Below are positions 22,409 to 35,500 of a DNA stretch of 64,000 nt, one piece after another (the stretch's first letter is position 1; every line of letters starts with the position of its first letter). Both the position numbers and the translations under genes were made by a program. The stretch covers positions 1,116,001 to 1,180,000 of the forward strand of contig JAKMXF010000321.1 in assembly GCA_024704765.1 (NCBI GenBank), written 5' to 3'. Below the pieces are notes generated by a model, which saw only the letters and a list, made by a program, of their open reading frames with translations, did not search any database and was not told the DNA's origin. The DNA comes from Oopsacas minuta. Lineage: Eukaryota > Porifera > Hexactinellida > Lyssacinosida > Leucopsacidae.

Positions 22409-23334
22409 TCTACTTATTTTGAGTTGGCAAAAACTCCGCCAACTCATTCAAAACCAAGAGTTAACTCCAAATAATGAGTTTACACATTATATCTGATATA
22501 TTACAGTTACTGCGGAAGCATGACTTGGCGGATGCAAAATAAAAGGTTACGTTATTCCATAGATGCTTTCCAATTCTTGGAGCAGATATTAAACCTAACT
22601 TCCAGGCTCGATTTGTTTATGTCACATTCAATCATGTTTAAGGATAAAAACATTGATAGATCTTGTCAAAATGTTGAGTTTTGAATTTATCAACTTTGGG
22701 TGTTGCACTCAACTGTCAACATAGATTTGAATTGCGATTTTATATATTTGTGTGTTTATCACAACCCTTAGAATATACAGTATCAACTTAGAAGCTGAGA
22801 CATCCCTTTTGCATTATATAGAGGAGTTATTCTCAGAACCCTAGGGTCCTGATAGTAAATCTCAAGTCCCTAGTGTCCTAGCATTATAACTGGGACCCTA
22901 GGGTTCCAGTTCGAAATTTTATCCAGGTACCCTAAGGTCCTAAGTCTAAATATTCGCTCCGGGACCCTATATTTACTAATGGAAATATAACTATATAATT
23001 CTACTAATAATTAAACACATAATTGTTTCTCTCTATAATCAAATCAAACACCACACCAGTTATCCATATAGTGTACTGAAATGCTCACTTCCTGCGCTAA
23101 TGTGAATGAAAGAAACCAATCAAAATTAAAATACACTAGACTGATATAATAAGTTTTTAAAATACACTAAAATAGAGTCCTAGATATAATTTTCCAATTA
23201 CATATAGCTTGTAAACACCTAAGGACCTATCATGTCCGGACATTTTACCGCAAACTAGAAAAATTCAAATTTCCAAAAATTATAGTCTTAAACTCTTCGT
23301 TATTGTTAAACCTGGAATATACACTATCTATAAT
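22409..23334. other. Spacer with a GGGACCCTAGG-type repeated word
   Basis: 22830-22975 contains several irregular copies of 'GGGACCCTAGGGT' or 'CCTAGGGTCC' in both orientations. Otherwise AT-rich with no gene recognised. Confidence 0.45.
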
Positions 23335-23815
23335 ATTAAATCACAATTGTTGTTTGTCTGCTTGTTTGTCCGTTGTCAAGGAAAGGATTTACGGTATGCA
23401 ATTCTGAAATTGTCACATAACTATGTATTTATCGTGTTTATCAAGGAAGTAAATAGAATTCAATAAAAACTTCACTAAATATGTTCACTGAATAACACAG
23501 TAAGCTGAATCCGAATTTCGCATTTTCAAGTTTCTCATGTAAATTTATTGTTGTTTTTATGAATATAAAGGAAAGAAATTAGCAATATCTCAAAATTTAC
23601 GCAGATTCTTGCTCTTAACGGCTACAAATGGGGTTGATCTTACAAAACAGTTCAATATTATATATCCCATATATACATATATTTGTGAATTACATTTTTC
23701 TAAATATATCTATATTATAATACTCAAAGGTGCCGTCAATTTGAAGAATGATGGATACCTCGAGACGCAATGCGCCGAGTTAATCGCGAAGCGACGAGCC
23801 AAAGGCTCGTATAGA
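23335..23815 (+). repeat. Interspersed repeat family B, best-preserved copy
   Basis: Begins near CTATCTATAATATTAAATC, then TTGTTTGTCCGTTGTCAAGG. It ends with a perfect small hairpin ACGAGCC-AAA-GGCTCGT at 23795-23811. It matches 4850-5290 in reverse. The layout (AT-rich start, 3' hairpin) would fit a Helitron-like non-autonomous element, but the canonical CTRR end was not established. Confidence 0.6.
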
Positions 23816-23953
23816 GGTAAATTTCAATGATGTAAAGCATCATTACCTCTAATGTATGCCCAACTCGCTGTGGAGGTTCATTTCTATGGAAATGAATGAA
23901 GGTGGACCAAAATTGCATTGATTATAGAGACCCCACTTATAGAGGTTACGCTG
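23816..23953. mobile_element. Right end of a pogo-type element
   Basis: Ends CCACTTATAGAGGTTACGCTG followed by TA. This corresponds to the right ends at 6286 and 15259. The left end is missing. Confidence 0.45.
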
Positions 23954-24437
23954 TATATCAGAAATATTCTGTCTGACCCAAACTAAAAATTTATTAGACC
24001 AACTATTTCAGACGTTTTGGGTCCGGGATAACATTTAGGTACGGCCTGACCAAAAACAACATAGACCATTTATTTCGTGACAGGTATCAATCATATTTTA
24101 TCATGTAGTATTCATGCTTGAATTTCTACATCTGTAGTAGACTAACAGTTGATGTCAATAGAAATACATTTTGATATTTGTAGGATAATTTAATTAATAT
24201 GTTTTTCTGTATGATTAGTCAGAAACTAAATTCAAAAGTGTTTGTGTATGCTGTTTCAGCATTCTTTGGGTAAAATTTTAAGCCCCTCCCCATTCTCAAA
24301 ATCCTAGATAGACCAGTGATAAATGGTTGGATATGTATATCAATCATAGCTTAATATATACAGACACTGCATTTCAAGGACATAAATATATTTGTATTAA
24401 TCAATATATATTTGTTGAGCATTTAAATTTAATTCAA

Positions 24438-25376
24438 TTATATTTCAAGGAACTTAACTTGAGGAGTACTCCATATTTCAGATGTAATGAAAACTAAACG
24501 TTGTTTTGAGTCAATTGTAATTCCTCTTTCGGTGCGACAATTACGTCCATAACTTAGTAAATTTATACTAGAGATTGTTGAAAACTTCTCTCCATCCCAC
24601 TGTTTGATGGTATCTCCTTCACAGAAGTAGTATACCCCAGAGCTACTAATTGTGAATGTTACAATGGTTGCTAGATCCTCCTTCTGATAGAAGTAAGCTC
24701 TCATCTGTATCCCTTCTTTAGACATAATCGTAATTAAATGTGCATTACCTTCTAGTGACAGGATATGTAATAGATCTTGATGAATTCTGATGTCTGATGT
24801 TTGACCTTCATCCTCTTTAACGACGTCATATAACTTTGGTTTCATTTCATGCATTATGGCTAATACTGAATTAAACTGACATATGAATAAACCATCACAG
24901 TCTGCTTCTATCCTTGTAGACCCTCTGGTTTCTTTCACTAGCCCGATTCCATAAGCGTAGTAGTATGGACTTGTGTATACAGAACATTTAAAGGGCATTT
25001 TTATTGTAGAAATCAATTCTGCATCTTCTGTGATTACCGATATAACCCGAGTACTTCTGTTTGTTATGTAGATAAGATTGTTATGAAACGCTATCCCGTG
25101 GAGATCAAATTGAGTCCCAGGCCTGGTTGTATTTGTGAGGTTGTATTTTATTTTCGTGTTGTAAATACAATCTCCTTCTTCTGAGAATACAAACAATCTG
25201 TCATACCCGTGTTCTGAAACTATACACCCAGTAGTTATCATTCTTAATACGTAAATGTTGTTTGTGATAGGATCAATGGCAACTGCAGAGGCAGATTGCA
25301 TACAAATAAATTCTTCAAAAGATTGCATACGATTAAATGTTTTATATTTAGATGTCTGTGAATTTCTGTTTCCCAT
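24438..25376 (-). CDS. Putative beta-propeller (NHL-like) protein, possibly a terminal exon
   Basis: 312 residues from ATG 25376. There is no signal peptide. Repeated blade-like strands are visible: SAVAIDPITNNIYVL, YDRLFVFSEEGDCI, LHGIAFHNNLIYITN, TRVISVITEDAELISTI, DGLFICQF, SDIRIHQDLLHILS, VYYFCEGDTIKQWDG and GITIDSKQRLVFITS. The 'hgIAf..n.lYItn...vi.V..dg..i' rhythm is that of NHL/SMP-30-type propellers, which in animals often close TRIM-type proteins. Upstream, TATGTTTTAG (minus strand) could be a splice acceptor that keeps the frame open into MGNRNSQ, so this may be the last exon of a longer gene. No close family was recognised. Confidence 0.55.
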   Translation of the reverse strand: MGNRNSQTSKYKTFNRMQSFEEFICMQSASAVAIDPITNNIYVLRMITTGCIVSEHGYDRLFVFSEEGDCIYNTKIKYNLTNTTRPGTQFDLHGIAFHNNLIYITNRSTRVISVITEDAELISTIKMPFKCSVYTSPYYYAYGIGLVKETRGSTRIEADCDGLFICQFNSVLAIMHEMKPKLYDVVKEDEGQTSDIRIHQDLLHILSLEGNAHLITIMSKEGIQMRAYFYQKEDLATIVTFTISSSGVYYFCEGDTIKQWDGEKFSTISSINLLSYGRNCRTERGITIDSKQRLVFITSEIWSTPQVKFLEI

Positions 25377-26673
25377 CCCAAGTTGTTTCGATCTAAAACA
25401 TAGTTACAAAACGCTATATTTGTCATACTTGCCAACTAACCTGCTTTGGCGGGACGTCCCGATTCCGGCCGTAGATTCAGTGTTATGTCCCGATAAATCG
25501 TGATATTAGTTAATTCAGTAGCGTAGCTAGTAGGTCGGGTCCTGAGCAATATTAATTTGTACCTGATCAATAGAGGTTGTAATAATAAATAATAGCTGGC
25601 TAAACTCAGGACTAGGAATATTTTCGTGCCTGGGCAATCATTGAACTCTAGCTACTCCCTAGCTGAATTGTCCCACTTTAGGTAGTACATAATATTACTA
25701 ATATGCTATGTCCTGTGTACCCACCTAGAATTATACCTTCCGTCCCACTTTTCTCTTCACCTCGGTTGGAAAGTATGCTCTGTAGGGTAAATTTCCATAA
25801 TAGCTAAGCCTTAGAGATGCGACATTGTTGAGCGTCCTTCCATTCGAGTACCGAGCGAAAATACCATTAATATCCAAAAATCCACAAATTTTATGAAATG
25901 AATCATCATAGCATTCTATACACTAAGGTAATGATAATCCATTAAAATTTTGGACCAGGGACAGCGCACGGGCCTCTGAATGGGAACACAGCATTAGTTC
26001 TACTACTTTAGTAGTCATTAGTTCTAATTTTCTTTTGTAGACGTTAGTTCTACTATTTCAATGTGTAGGCATTAGTTCTACTACTCTAGTAAGAAAATGG
26101 ATTTATAGAAACGAGGACGTGATATGATATTTATTGTATTAATTATAAACTCGTACCATTGGGAGGGGATTAGGGATTTTGTTCACTGCCTTATCGTTCT
26201 GGGAGTTTCATTTGTACTCGTTATTAAGCTACCTAGGGGTGAGGATATGGAGTCCATGCTAACATTGTGTTTGGATGGACTTTTATTGGATTAATTAGCA
26301 GAAGCACTGTCAATTTTCAGAGTGGAACTAATGACTACATATGCAGTAGAACTAATGCATGTGCCCCCTCTGAATACTTGATCTCGGTCAAGTGTGATTT
26401 TAATATTTGGTGTCATATCTAAATTATCTGTCAACTCTATTTCCGATTTCAGCAGTTTTGAATATGAAACCTTTCATTATAATAAGATAGTGTTTTATTC
26501 AATAATTTAATTGTATACGGTAATAGGATGTGGTTTAGTCATTATTTGCAACAAGAGATAATTAATAACCAATTACTACACTGATTCGTGCACAACTTAC
26601 GCAACACATTAGCTAACATAAAGTTTAAAACATTAATAACCTTACCAATTGCGAAAACATATTTCATTTAATT
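25377..26673. repeat. Spacer with GTAGAACTAATGC inverted repeats
   Basis: 25970-26100 carries several 'GCATTAGTTCTACTA' words next to GGGCCTCTGAATG. 26320-26375 carries the inverse 'GTAGAACTAATGCATGTG' next to CCCTCTGAATAC. The pair outlines a possible 0.4-kb MITE. Related words recur at 28540-28575. Confidence 0.4.
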
Positions 26674-27600
26674 ATGGATGCGCATGAAGCAGCTAAATTT
26701 AAGGTTTGTCTTTGGTACTGCGCCAAAGTTTGCAATATTAAGCTCATTTCGCATCACTTATTCAAGGAACCAGCTGATGAGATAACAAAATTAGCTGATC
26801 AATACACGAAAGTATTTGAACCCCTAACTATAGATCATGCCTTGGCCCAAATATTTATGTACAACCTGTAAACTTTATTTGGCCAAGGTTGCGGGTAGTG
26901 ATGCCCCTCAGAAACAGCCAATCCGATAATTTGGGCCAATTTCTTGCATCAAACGCTTTCAACATGTACTCTTAATAATCAATGCCCAATGTGTGAGGAA
27001 GCGACTAGATTTGGAAGACGTTCTCTTGCCAAATCGGAAATTTCACATGCAAAACCTGGAAGACTAATGATAAATTCTCCAGCAAAGGTTGTTAAACATT
27101 GTAGCGAATATTTAACAACCTTTCTTCTTTGGAAAGTTGTGAACATTTTGGGACCTTCCATTCAAGAGACCAGACGGGACTGTATATTTTGATCAATCTA
27201 TGTAAGATTTTGACAACACTTTATTCATGTAGGATTTGGAGCAACGCTTTAAAGTGAATATTTCACACCTTTTAGGTGAAAATAACTTAAACAAATAATC
27301 CTGTAAACTGATAGAAAATTCGGAAAAGTATAAAATGATTGCTAATAATAGCATTTTATCTGATTATCTACACATACAGTAGCCTTATGCATATATGAGT
27401 TACAATTGCCAATCAGAAGTTGAGAATATTCAATTACAGTTTTGGACATAACTGGAATTTGCAGCATTCTTCTTTTACACATAATACATTTTGTGTTGCG
27501 ATAAGATATAGATGCTGCTTCTGGGTGATTTCGGCATGTATCATTGAAGTTATCACGCAACCTATCGCTAGATGTTTCAGACGCTCTCTTTAACTTATTT
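26674..27600. other. Unassigned open frames, probably a decayed element
   Basis: Plus-strand frames 26674-26871 (MDAHEAAKFKVCLWYCAKV) and 26944-27192 (NNQCPMCEEATRFGR) and a minus-strand frame 27342-27560 (RNTKCIMCKRRM) contain CxxC pairs reminiscent of transposon zinc knuckles. None is continuous enough to name. Confidence 0.3.
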
Positions 27601-29517
27601 CGGAGTTCAATCGGTCGAGCTTTATATGCATCAATATCATGGTTATGGCCTTGTGTGGAATAAATTGGTTCAAGTACAGGTCAATTTTTCCAAAACCTTT
27701 GTATTTTAACTTTTTATATACGATGCATCTTTGATATTTGTATTTTGGATAATATCTTACATTTGAGTATATGAACCCATCAGATTCGTAGTTAAAATAG
27801 TTGAGTATATTTTATTCAATGCTGGAAAAAGCCATCGGGATAAAGACCTGCTAATTTGTGTAGAAAGTGTAGGGACACAAATCACACAATTCAATAGCAC
27901 CCCATATAATTCTCTTTATATATCCCTCAACGAATTTATGATAACATATATATGCCACCTAAAATCAAAAAAATGAATCCTATTCTTCTTGTTTGCTCTC
28001 ATATGATAATTTGTTGGTTTAACTCAAGGTATACTGAGCCAAATCTGAATAAATAAGCGTTGATCAAAATCATACACAATCGTTGATCAACATATACAGT
28101 CTCCCATTTCAATACTGGGCCACTTTACTAAAGCATAGTCAACCCAGTTTAATTCAGTATTTTTCATTCAGTAAGTAAATATTTGATTTTTGCATATTCA
28201 TTAGATATTAACTTCCAATGGTTCTTAAACGTGAAATTAATTTTTGCGGTTTAAAGCTATTGACACCAACCGGTTGGGATCAAAAGCCAAATCTAGGAGG
28301 AACCCCTTAAAAACTTTGTCCCAACAGTTGGACATCTAGCGATGACAAATGCAAGAAAATACTCTGAAAATCACATCCTGGCTGGCTTATAAAAATCTAA
28401 GAAAACAGGTGGTCGGTGTCAATAAGACCACAGATTGGCTATTGTCACTGACACACTTTGTTATTTGTGTACTCAAATAGATTGAACACTAGTCACTTAT
28501 TAATTAATATATTACATTATAATATTTACTCTCCAAAAACGAGTAGAACTAATGCCAACTCTCAAATAACGAGTAGAACTCAAGCCAGCGGAGGCTCTGC
28601 CATTATTAATAGAATTATCCACTGTGAGCGCACGAATGGTTCTAAATCCCATTTTCCAGAGGACATTCTCTACAATATCGATATTTTGATAGAAAAGTAC
28701 AAGATGATCAGCTGGAGAGGCTAAAACATATATCCTATGGAATTTTGATGATGTTGCAATATAAGTTTTGGATTATGATATGTATCAAACTACACATAAT
28801 TTTATCAATGAACTTTATTGTGTTATAATGAACAATAGTATTTGTATAATTAACCATGACATTTGATTAATGGTCTGACCTATATGTTCATATAAATAAT
28901 AGAGAATAAATAAATAAATGATTATATTAGTGAATCCATGGTCCAAGAATATAGTGACTGTCATTAGAATGTTATACCATATATAGAAACCTCATTGCAT
29001 ATAACTAATTAACTATACAGCCAGACTGAGCCAGATACTATTAGTATATCTATACGATTACACAAATACTGAAGTAGTCCAATTTCGCTCGTTTATGAAG
29101 AAATAGAGCCACTTATTGATTAAGAATTGAACTTTATTGGTTTCCAGACTTGTAAATTGTAGAACACTTATGGTCCACATAATATGTTTAAATTGCCATC
29201 TTTCGTTTCGTTTAGACTCAATTAAAATTCTTACATCACAATTACATACTTGCTGACCAAAATCTGTACGACTTTGTTCATTCATATTTGCGAAAAATCA
29301 AAATTGATAAGATTTTCCGGTTAAATCATGCAATGTAAATTAGCATCTTTTGCAGTGGACATACTGGGACTTTACTTGTATTTCTTAATTTAATTGATAT
29401 CTGATACAATTAATAACTATGCAATGTATGTAGGCTCATGTACCAAATACAGCTGGATAATAATGTGAAAAGTGCATTAAGATAAACTAATAACAATATA
29501 ATTATTAATTAATTAAT
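27601..29517. other. Intergenic, no gene recognised
   Basis: AT-rich. Contains 'GTAGAACTAATGCC' words at 28540-28575. No clear promoter element was identified before the sulfotransferase start. Confidence 0.35.
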
Positions 29518-32500
29518 ATGATATTATTTAAGATGACCTTTTGTATTAGAAAAAGATTGTGCATATATTTTATCTTAGTATTCGTATGTTGTTTATTTAT
29601 CAATCAATTCCTTCATGTATTTAACCAAGACCGTTTCTCAAATACTATTTTACAGCTTACACCGCTCCCTTACCAAATTTACAAAGAAAGCAATGACAAA
29701 TACACAAAGAGAAACACAACTATCATATCCAATGTGACCTGTCCTGTCTCTAAGAGACATCGCAGTCGTAGTCAAGCTCCAATTGCTCTTGCAACTTTTC
29801 CTGGATCTGGCACCACTTGGCTAAGATATCTTATTGAAGAATCCACAGGCTATCTTACTGGTAAATTTTCAATATTTACTGACATATCTACCAAATTTAT
29901 AATAGTTAGGGTATGTATATCAGGGGTCCTCTATAGAGACCCGCGGGTTAAATATAGCCCTCCAAAAATTTGCACTTCGTTCCTCGGATTTGCTTAATTA
30001 CACATTGACTATCTTGCTTATTCCTTTTGGTCACTACACGACTAGTACTCGGCACCATGTGTCTCGAATTTAAACAGTAGCGGAAGATTTTATTAGCCAT
30101 GGTCCAGTAATCCAATTTTTTCATATTTTCATGGATATACATATACCAGAGACCAGTCAACTCGTACCAATGACCAACTCATACACCGCATTAAGTCAAC
30201 TCGACCACCTCTGAAGAGGCTACCCCGAAATTACGACCACTATTTTATGTCCCGTATAAATCTGTACTCATAGACAGACACATTAGTATTAATTCGTTTC
30301 AAAATCCTATCACCTCGAAATTATCGCCGGAATTATTGGTCCCAAGGGTGGTCGTAATTTCGAGGTTCCACTGTACAATATCCACTAAAATTTCAAAAAC
30401 AGAATTTTAACTACCATAAGAATAAATTAAATATTCCCCCATTTAGCAACAATATACGACCGAGATAACGAGAACTTCAAAGGTAGCACATTCAAAGACG
30501 GAAGATCCATTGCGATCAAGACTCATTTAATGTACAATGAATTTAAGACTCCACATCCCTTTATGTTAGAATATGGAAAGGCTATTATCCTAATAAGACA
30601 TCCTAGAAATTCAATTATTGCAGAAGTTAACCGTGAATTTTCTGATAACCCCTTAGGCTTTATGGATCTCTCATGGAATGGTAAGTTCAAATATCATTAC
30701 GTATTTATATTTGTCTGTAGTGTGACTTAGTTCATGTGTGGAGATTCCATCAGGGAACAAGCGTGATACTAAATATACATACCAAATTAAAAGTCTCATT
30801 GTGTGTGTATGTGTGTGTGTGTGTGTGTGTGTCAGTGAGTGATTATAATTTTTGAGGACATTCTTTATAACCAGACTCGGGGGGAAGGGCGACAAACCCG
30901 ATACAACTGCTGGTGCGGCAATTAGGACTTGCAATGTTGGAATTAATAATAAATTATTATAAGTATACCCTACCCAGACAAAAGTATTCATCCATATCCA
31001 AATTTTCCATCCAAATAATACAATAGTGGGTTATTCTTGATGTCAATACAGTACAATATTTCATTTTCAATATTTGTTCACTTTTGGGGGCATAAAGTAA
31101 GCAGATTTAAAGATTATGGTAGTATCATATTTACTACGGTTAAGATTATGAGTTCATGTACTCGAGTGCCGCAGGCCGAGTGCGTATACAGAGTGTTCGC
31201 AACCGCGTAGCGCAAGTAAACTAACCGCCCGCTAGCATATTTGAATGTACTTACCATTATGTAACTGAAATTGTAATTGTAATCTATACTATCATAACGC
31301 GATTAATCTGTATATATATATTTGTTTGTATGTCAAGAATTTATTCAAGAAACTGGAGGACCCCCAAGGCTGATTTTTAGCATACAGGGGTATTTTGGGC
31401 ATGACTCGGGCATGTTCGAGTCTTGGATGAAAATTCAAACCTATGACGAAATTATGACGCCATTATCACTTTTTGGATTTTCGAAAAATTACACTTTTCA
31501 CCACTGCTCAGCCGATATACATGATAGAAGTTTGAAATTTGAATCACAGGTACCTCTCAAAGTGAGAAATGTACTGGCGTCATGGTTCTGACCGAAAGCG
31601 ACATAGCATCTCTAGTGTCACCACAGAAGGCCATTCAATGTAATTTGAATGGACCATGGATAATAAAATTTTTACTATTCTGTGAATTCGAGGCATGTAC
31701 TGCCGAGTGTATTCTGTAGCATAGCGACCAATATCGTTATCAAATTTACCTGTTTAATTAATACTTAAGCTAACCTGGAGCTCTAAGCTGTCACACAGCT
31801 ACCTAGCAAGGGAAGCGGCTAGTTGTAAATATATTCTCTATTGCAGTCTATAGCAGGGGTCCACAGGATGTGTTCAAATTGGTATATGGGGTTAACGTGT
31901 CAAAAAGGTTAGGACCCGCTGCTCTAGGCTCTGGAAAAGAAAATTTCGAAACAATAACAGAATTCCATGATGCATACATGCCAACCTGAGTGTAGAAAAA
32001 GCAGGACGGAAGATATTAGCCTCATTGGCCTCAACATATTGTTTTGACAAAAATGGTCCCCTCATTAGTGATTACTTAATAGGCTTTAGACAAATTGTAG
32101 GTCATTCAAACTTTATGCATGTTGTCTATTCTATTAGTTACTTTTACCCGAGTGTTCATAATATACCTTTGGCATCATCTCTTAAATTATAGTACTTTTT
32201 CACAATTAGAAGTCTCTAGAACAGATGCGATTATAGTATTTTTCGCATGCGATTTTAATCTTATGCATATCGAGTGAATCAACCTAGCAGTTGCTGAGTT
32301 TATTTATTTGGAACAATGTCAAGGAATTTCACAATAAGCTCCCTATACTTTGATCCCAAGTCTAAGAAGAGAAAGACCTGAAGACCCGGAGTTTTTTTAT
32401 CTAACAATATCCTCACACGGTGTCCCTAAAAGTCGGATAGGATTGATAAAATATGGTCTGAAATAATCACTGGTCAATAGATTCGTTGTTATGTGTAGAA

Positions 32501-35500
32501 TTCAATGAATGTGTCTTTCAAATATGTGGTTGGCCAACCCAAGAGGAGCCTGCAAAATCTAGAACAGACTTCTATATTTTACAGTGATTGAATGCAGGTT
32601 GCTTTAGTATTGTGAATACAGTACACCCTCGCTAATCCGAACAGTCCTGTGCCAATGAAAATACAAACTGTTCAAATTAGTGAATAACACTAATCCAATG
32701 GAGAATTACCACCTCGCTAATCCGATCCCTCACTTTATCCAACAAAAATCAGGACTAATATCGAGTGCGGTATTAAGATTTGCATTCAGTCTAGGCAAAT
32801 AGTAAATAAGATCTTGCTAATATCAGAATCGTGGTAACTATGCCCGGTTGAGGAGGTGCCCGTGTCTTAACAACAAATCTCGTATGTTTTCTGGCTAAAA
32901 TGATATTTTCTTACTTACTGCATATAAAGAGGTGCGGATCTTGGAGGTCTACTAACTGTACAAAATCGCATGCGAAAAGAGGATTTCAATCCCACATATT
33001 TTGTTCAATAATAGGGGGACGATTTTTGTCAAAACAATATGTCCAAAAAAACGGGAGAGTAGCAAGTATGATGACGTCATTAACGACATAAAATTGAAAC
33101 GCGAATAACTCAATAATGATAACAACTAGACTGTTAGAGTAATACTTCCAATTGATTAAGTGTAGTAGATGTTGCGACGGACACATTGCCCACTATAACT
33201 ATGACGTCACCATAGTGGAGGTGGTGGTGACAAAGCGAAATTTTCAAAAGTGAGATTTCATAAAATTAGGCCAAACATGAGTGTTTGCAGACAAATAAAC
33301 AGATCGCAAGAAAAATGAAACACAAATATTTGGATGAAATTTCACAAAACTATCTTACGTCACATAAATATATAATTAGTCTGTATAGAGACAAAATTGA
33401 ACTGATTAAAATTATTTATATACGTCAGGGTGGGCAGTTCTTTATGAGTTCCTTAATTATTTCCCCAATCTCACCCTGGGGTTCTTATAAAAAATACGTG
33501 TATTTTTCTAAAATAGTGATTCAATTTACAATCAAATCATTTAAAGTGAGGCTACTGCCACCCACCATAACAATATTATTCACTAATTCGAAAATGATCT
33601 AATCCAACAGTTGTAGCTCGCTTCAAATTACCTCTCTACAATCTGAGTGAGGTACATAATCAGCAATACCTCTCAGCGTGCTTTCCAGACAGCCCGCCGC
33701 TCCTGACTTTATTATATCTAGCACCTTTCAAGCCGAATTCAGGATGTAATTTTCCCAGGTGGGCATTGCTTCTATGTTCCCCCTTGGCAGTTTTCGGTCG
33801 ATGTCCCCCTCGGACTTCTTTCTTGACAGGACAGGAGCACAGGATTCTAAATTACAATCAGAGATAAACTATCCTAAAAATTCAACCCCTTACTTATTCC
33901 CACTGCGTTTCTCAAGGCGTTTTGAGTATGATGAGACATTTATCACTGGTTAGCTGAAAACAATCCTTTAATGTTGCCAAATAGATTTCCGTTAAAATTC
34001 TACATGATTTCTGAACAATATATGTAGTCTACAGGGTTAGGCATAAGTTCTACACCAACTTCTCAAAGTAAATATCCCTAGTATTTTCTATCATGCATTT
34101 TTTCTATAGGTTGTAGAATATACTTAGAGCATACATACTCAATTTTTTAATTCCAAATCTTTTCTAAACAGCGAATTCTTTTATGGAGGGCCAAAAATCC
34201 AAACGCCCTGCAATTTTGGAATTATATACACAGGGGAAGACAGTCAAAGAGATAACGAAAGCGCTCTGTTACCAAATGGACTGTGTATAGGACGATCCAA
34301 CGTTTCAACGAAACAGGTGAGACGTCTGACAGACCTAGATCAGGTCGACCTCGATCCATACGCACACCATTGTTGAAAAAATCGGTCAGGGAGAAGATCA
34401 GATACAACCCCAAGAGAAGCGTCCAGAAAATGGCTAACGAATGCAATTGCTCTACGCGAACTATGGGAAGGTTAGTTCATGACGATTTAGGACTTAAATC
34501 ATACAAATTTAGAAAGGCACAGCTATTATCTGATGTCAACAAGAAGAGGATAGAGAAATGTAAGAAACTTCGAGAGCGGTTCAGAGATGGCAGACACCTT
34601 GATATTCTTTTCACAGATGAAAAGTTATCCACCGTTGAATGCAGTTTCAACAGGCAAAATGATAGAGTTCTCTGCTCCACTTCAAAAGGGATATCTCCAG
34701 TTGCAAGGATAGTTAAACGAACCCAAAAACCTGCTTCTGTTATGGTCTGGGGCGGGATCACAGCTACTGGTCGGACCTCCCTCGTGTTCATTGATCAAGG
34801 TGTCAAAGTCAACCCTGAAAAGTATATTCAAGACATATTAGAAGGCGGATTAGAACCTTGGGCTACCCCGCATTTTCAAGGAAGGCACTGGATCTTTCAA
34901 CAGGACTCAGCTCCTGCTCATAAGTCCAAAGCAACCCAAACCTGGTTAAAGGACCATTTTCCAGAGATAATCTCCCCTGTGGAATGGCCAGCTTCATCTC
35001 CTGATCTAAATCGGATGGACTTTAGCATTTGGTCAATTCTGGAGAGCAAAGCTTGCGTTAAACCCCACAAAAGTCTGGAGGCTCTCAGAGCATCATTAGT
35101 TCGGGAATGGCATCTAATACCACAGGAAGTGCTGTCTGCCTCCTCAGATTGTTTCTATAAACGTCTGAGCTCATGCATTCAGGCAAAGGGCGATATTTTT
35201 GAAGGGCTAGTATAGGATATATACAAAATTATGTGAAAACCTTGAATCACAATTATTTGATAAGTTTGCAATGCCATTGAATTGAATATACAACGATAAC
35301 TGAGTTGCAGAACTTATGCCTAACCCTGTAGACAGGTCAAGAAACTTTTACACATTGGGTTAGAGTCAATAATATTCACTTTGTCTACTAGCCTAAACCC
35401 AGAATTCTGGAGCTGGAGGGCCACCTGATTATAGTGTCAATGATATGGGGATCGGGGAGATGCCACCCAATAGTTAAATATAGCATACGAGGGGCACTTG

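Noticed and set aside
22278-22496. Open frame of CNNSGL repeats
   Set aside because: Explained entirely by the 18-bp minisatellite; no start context or homology.
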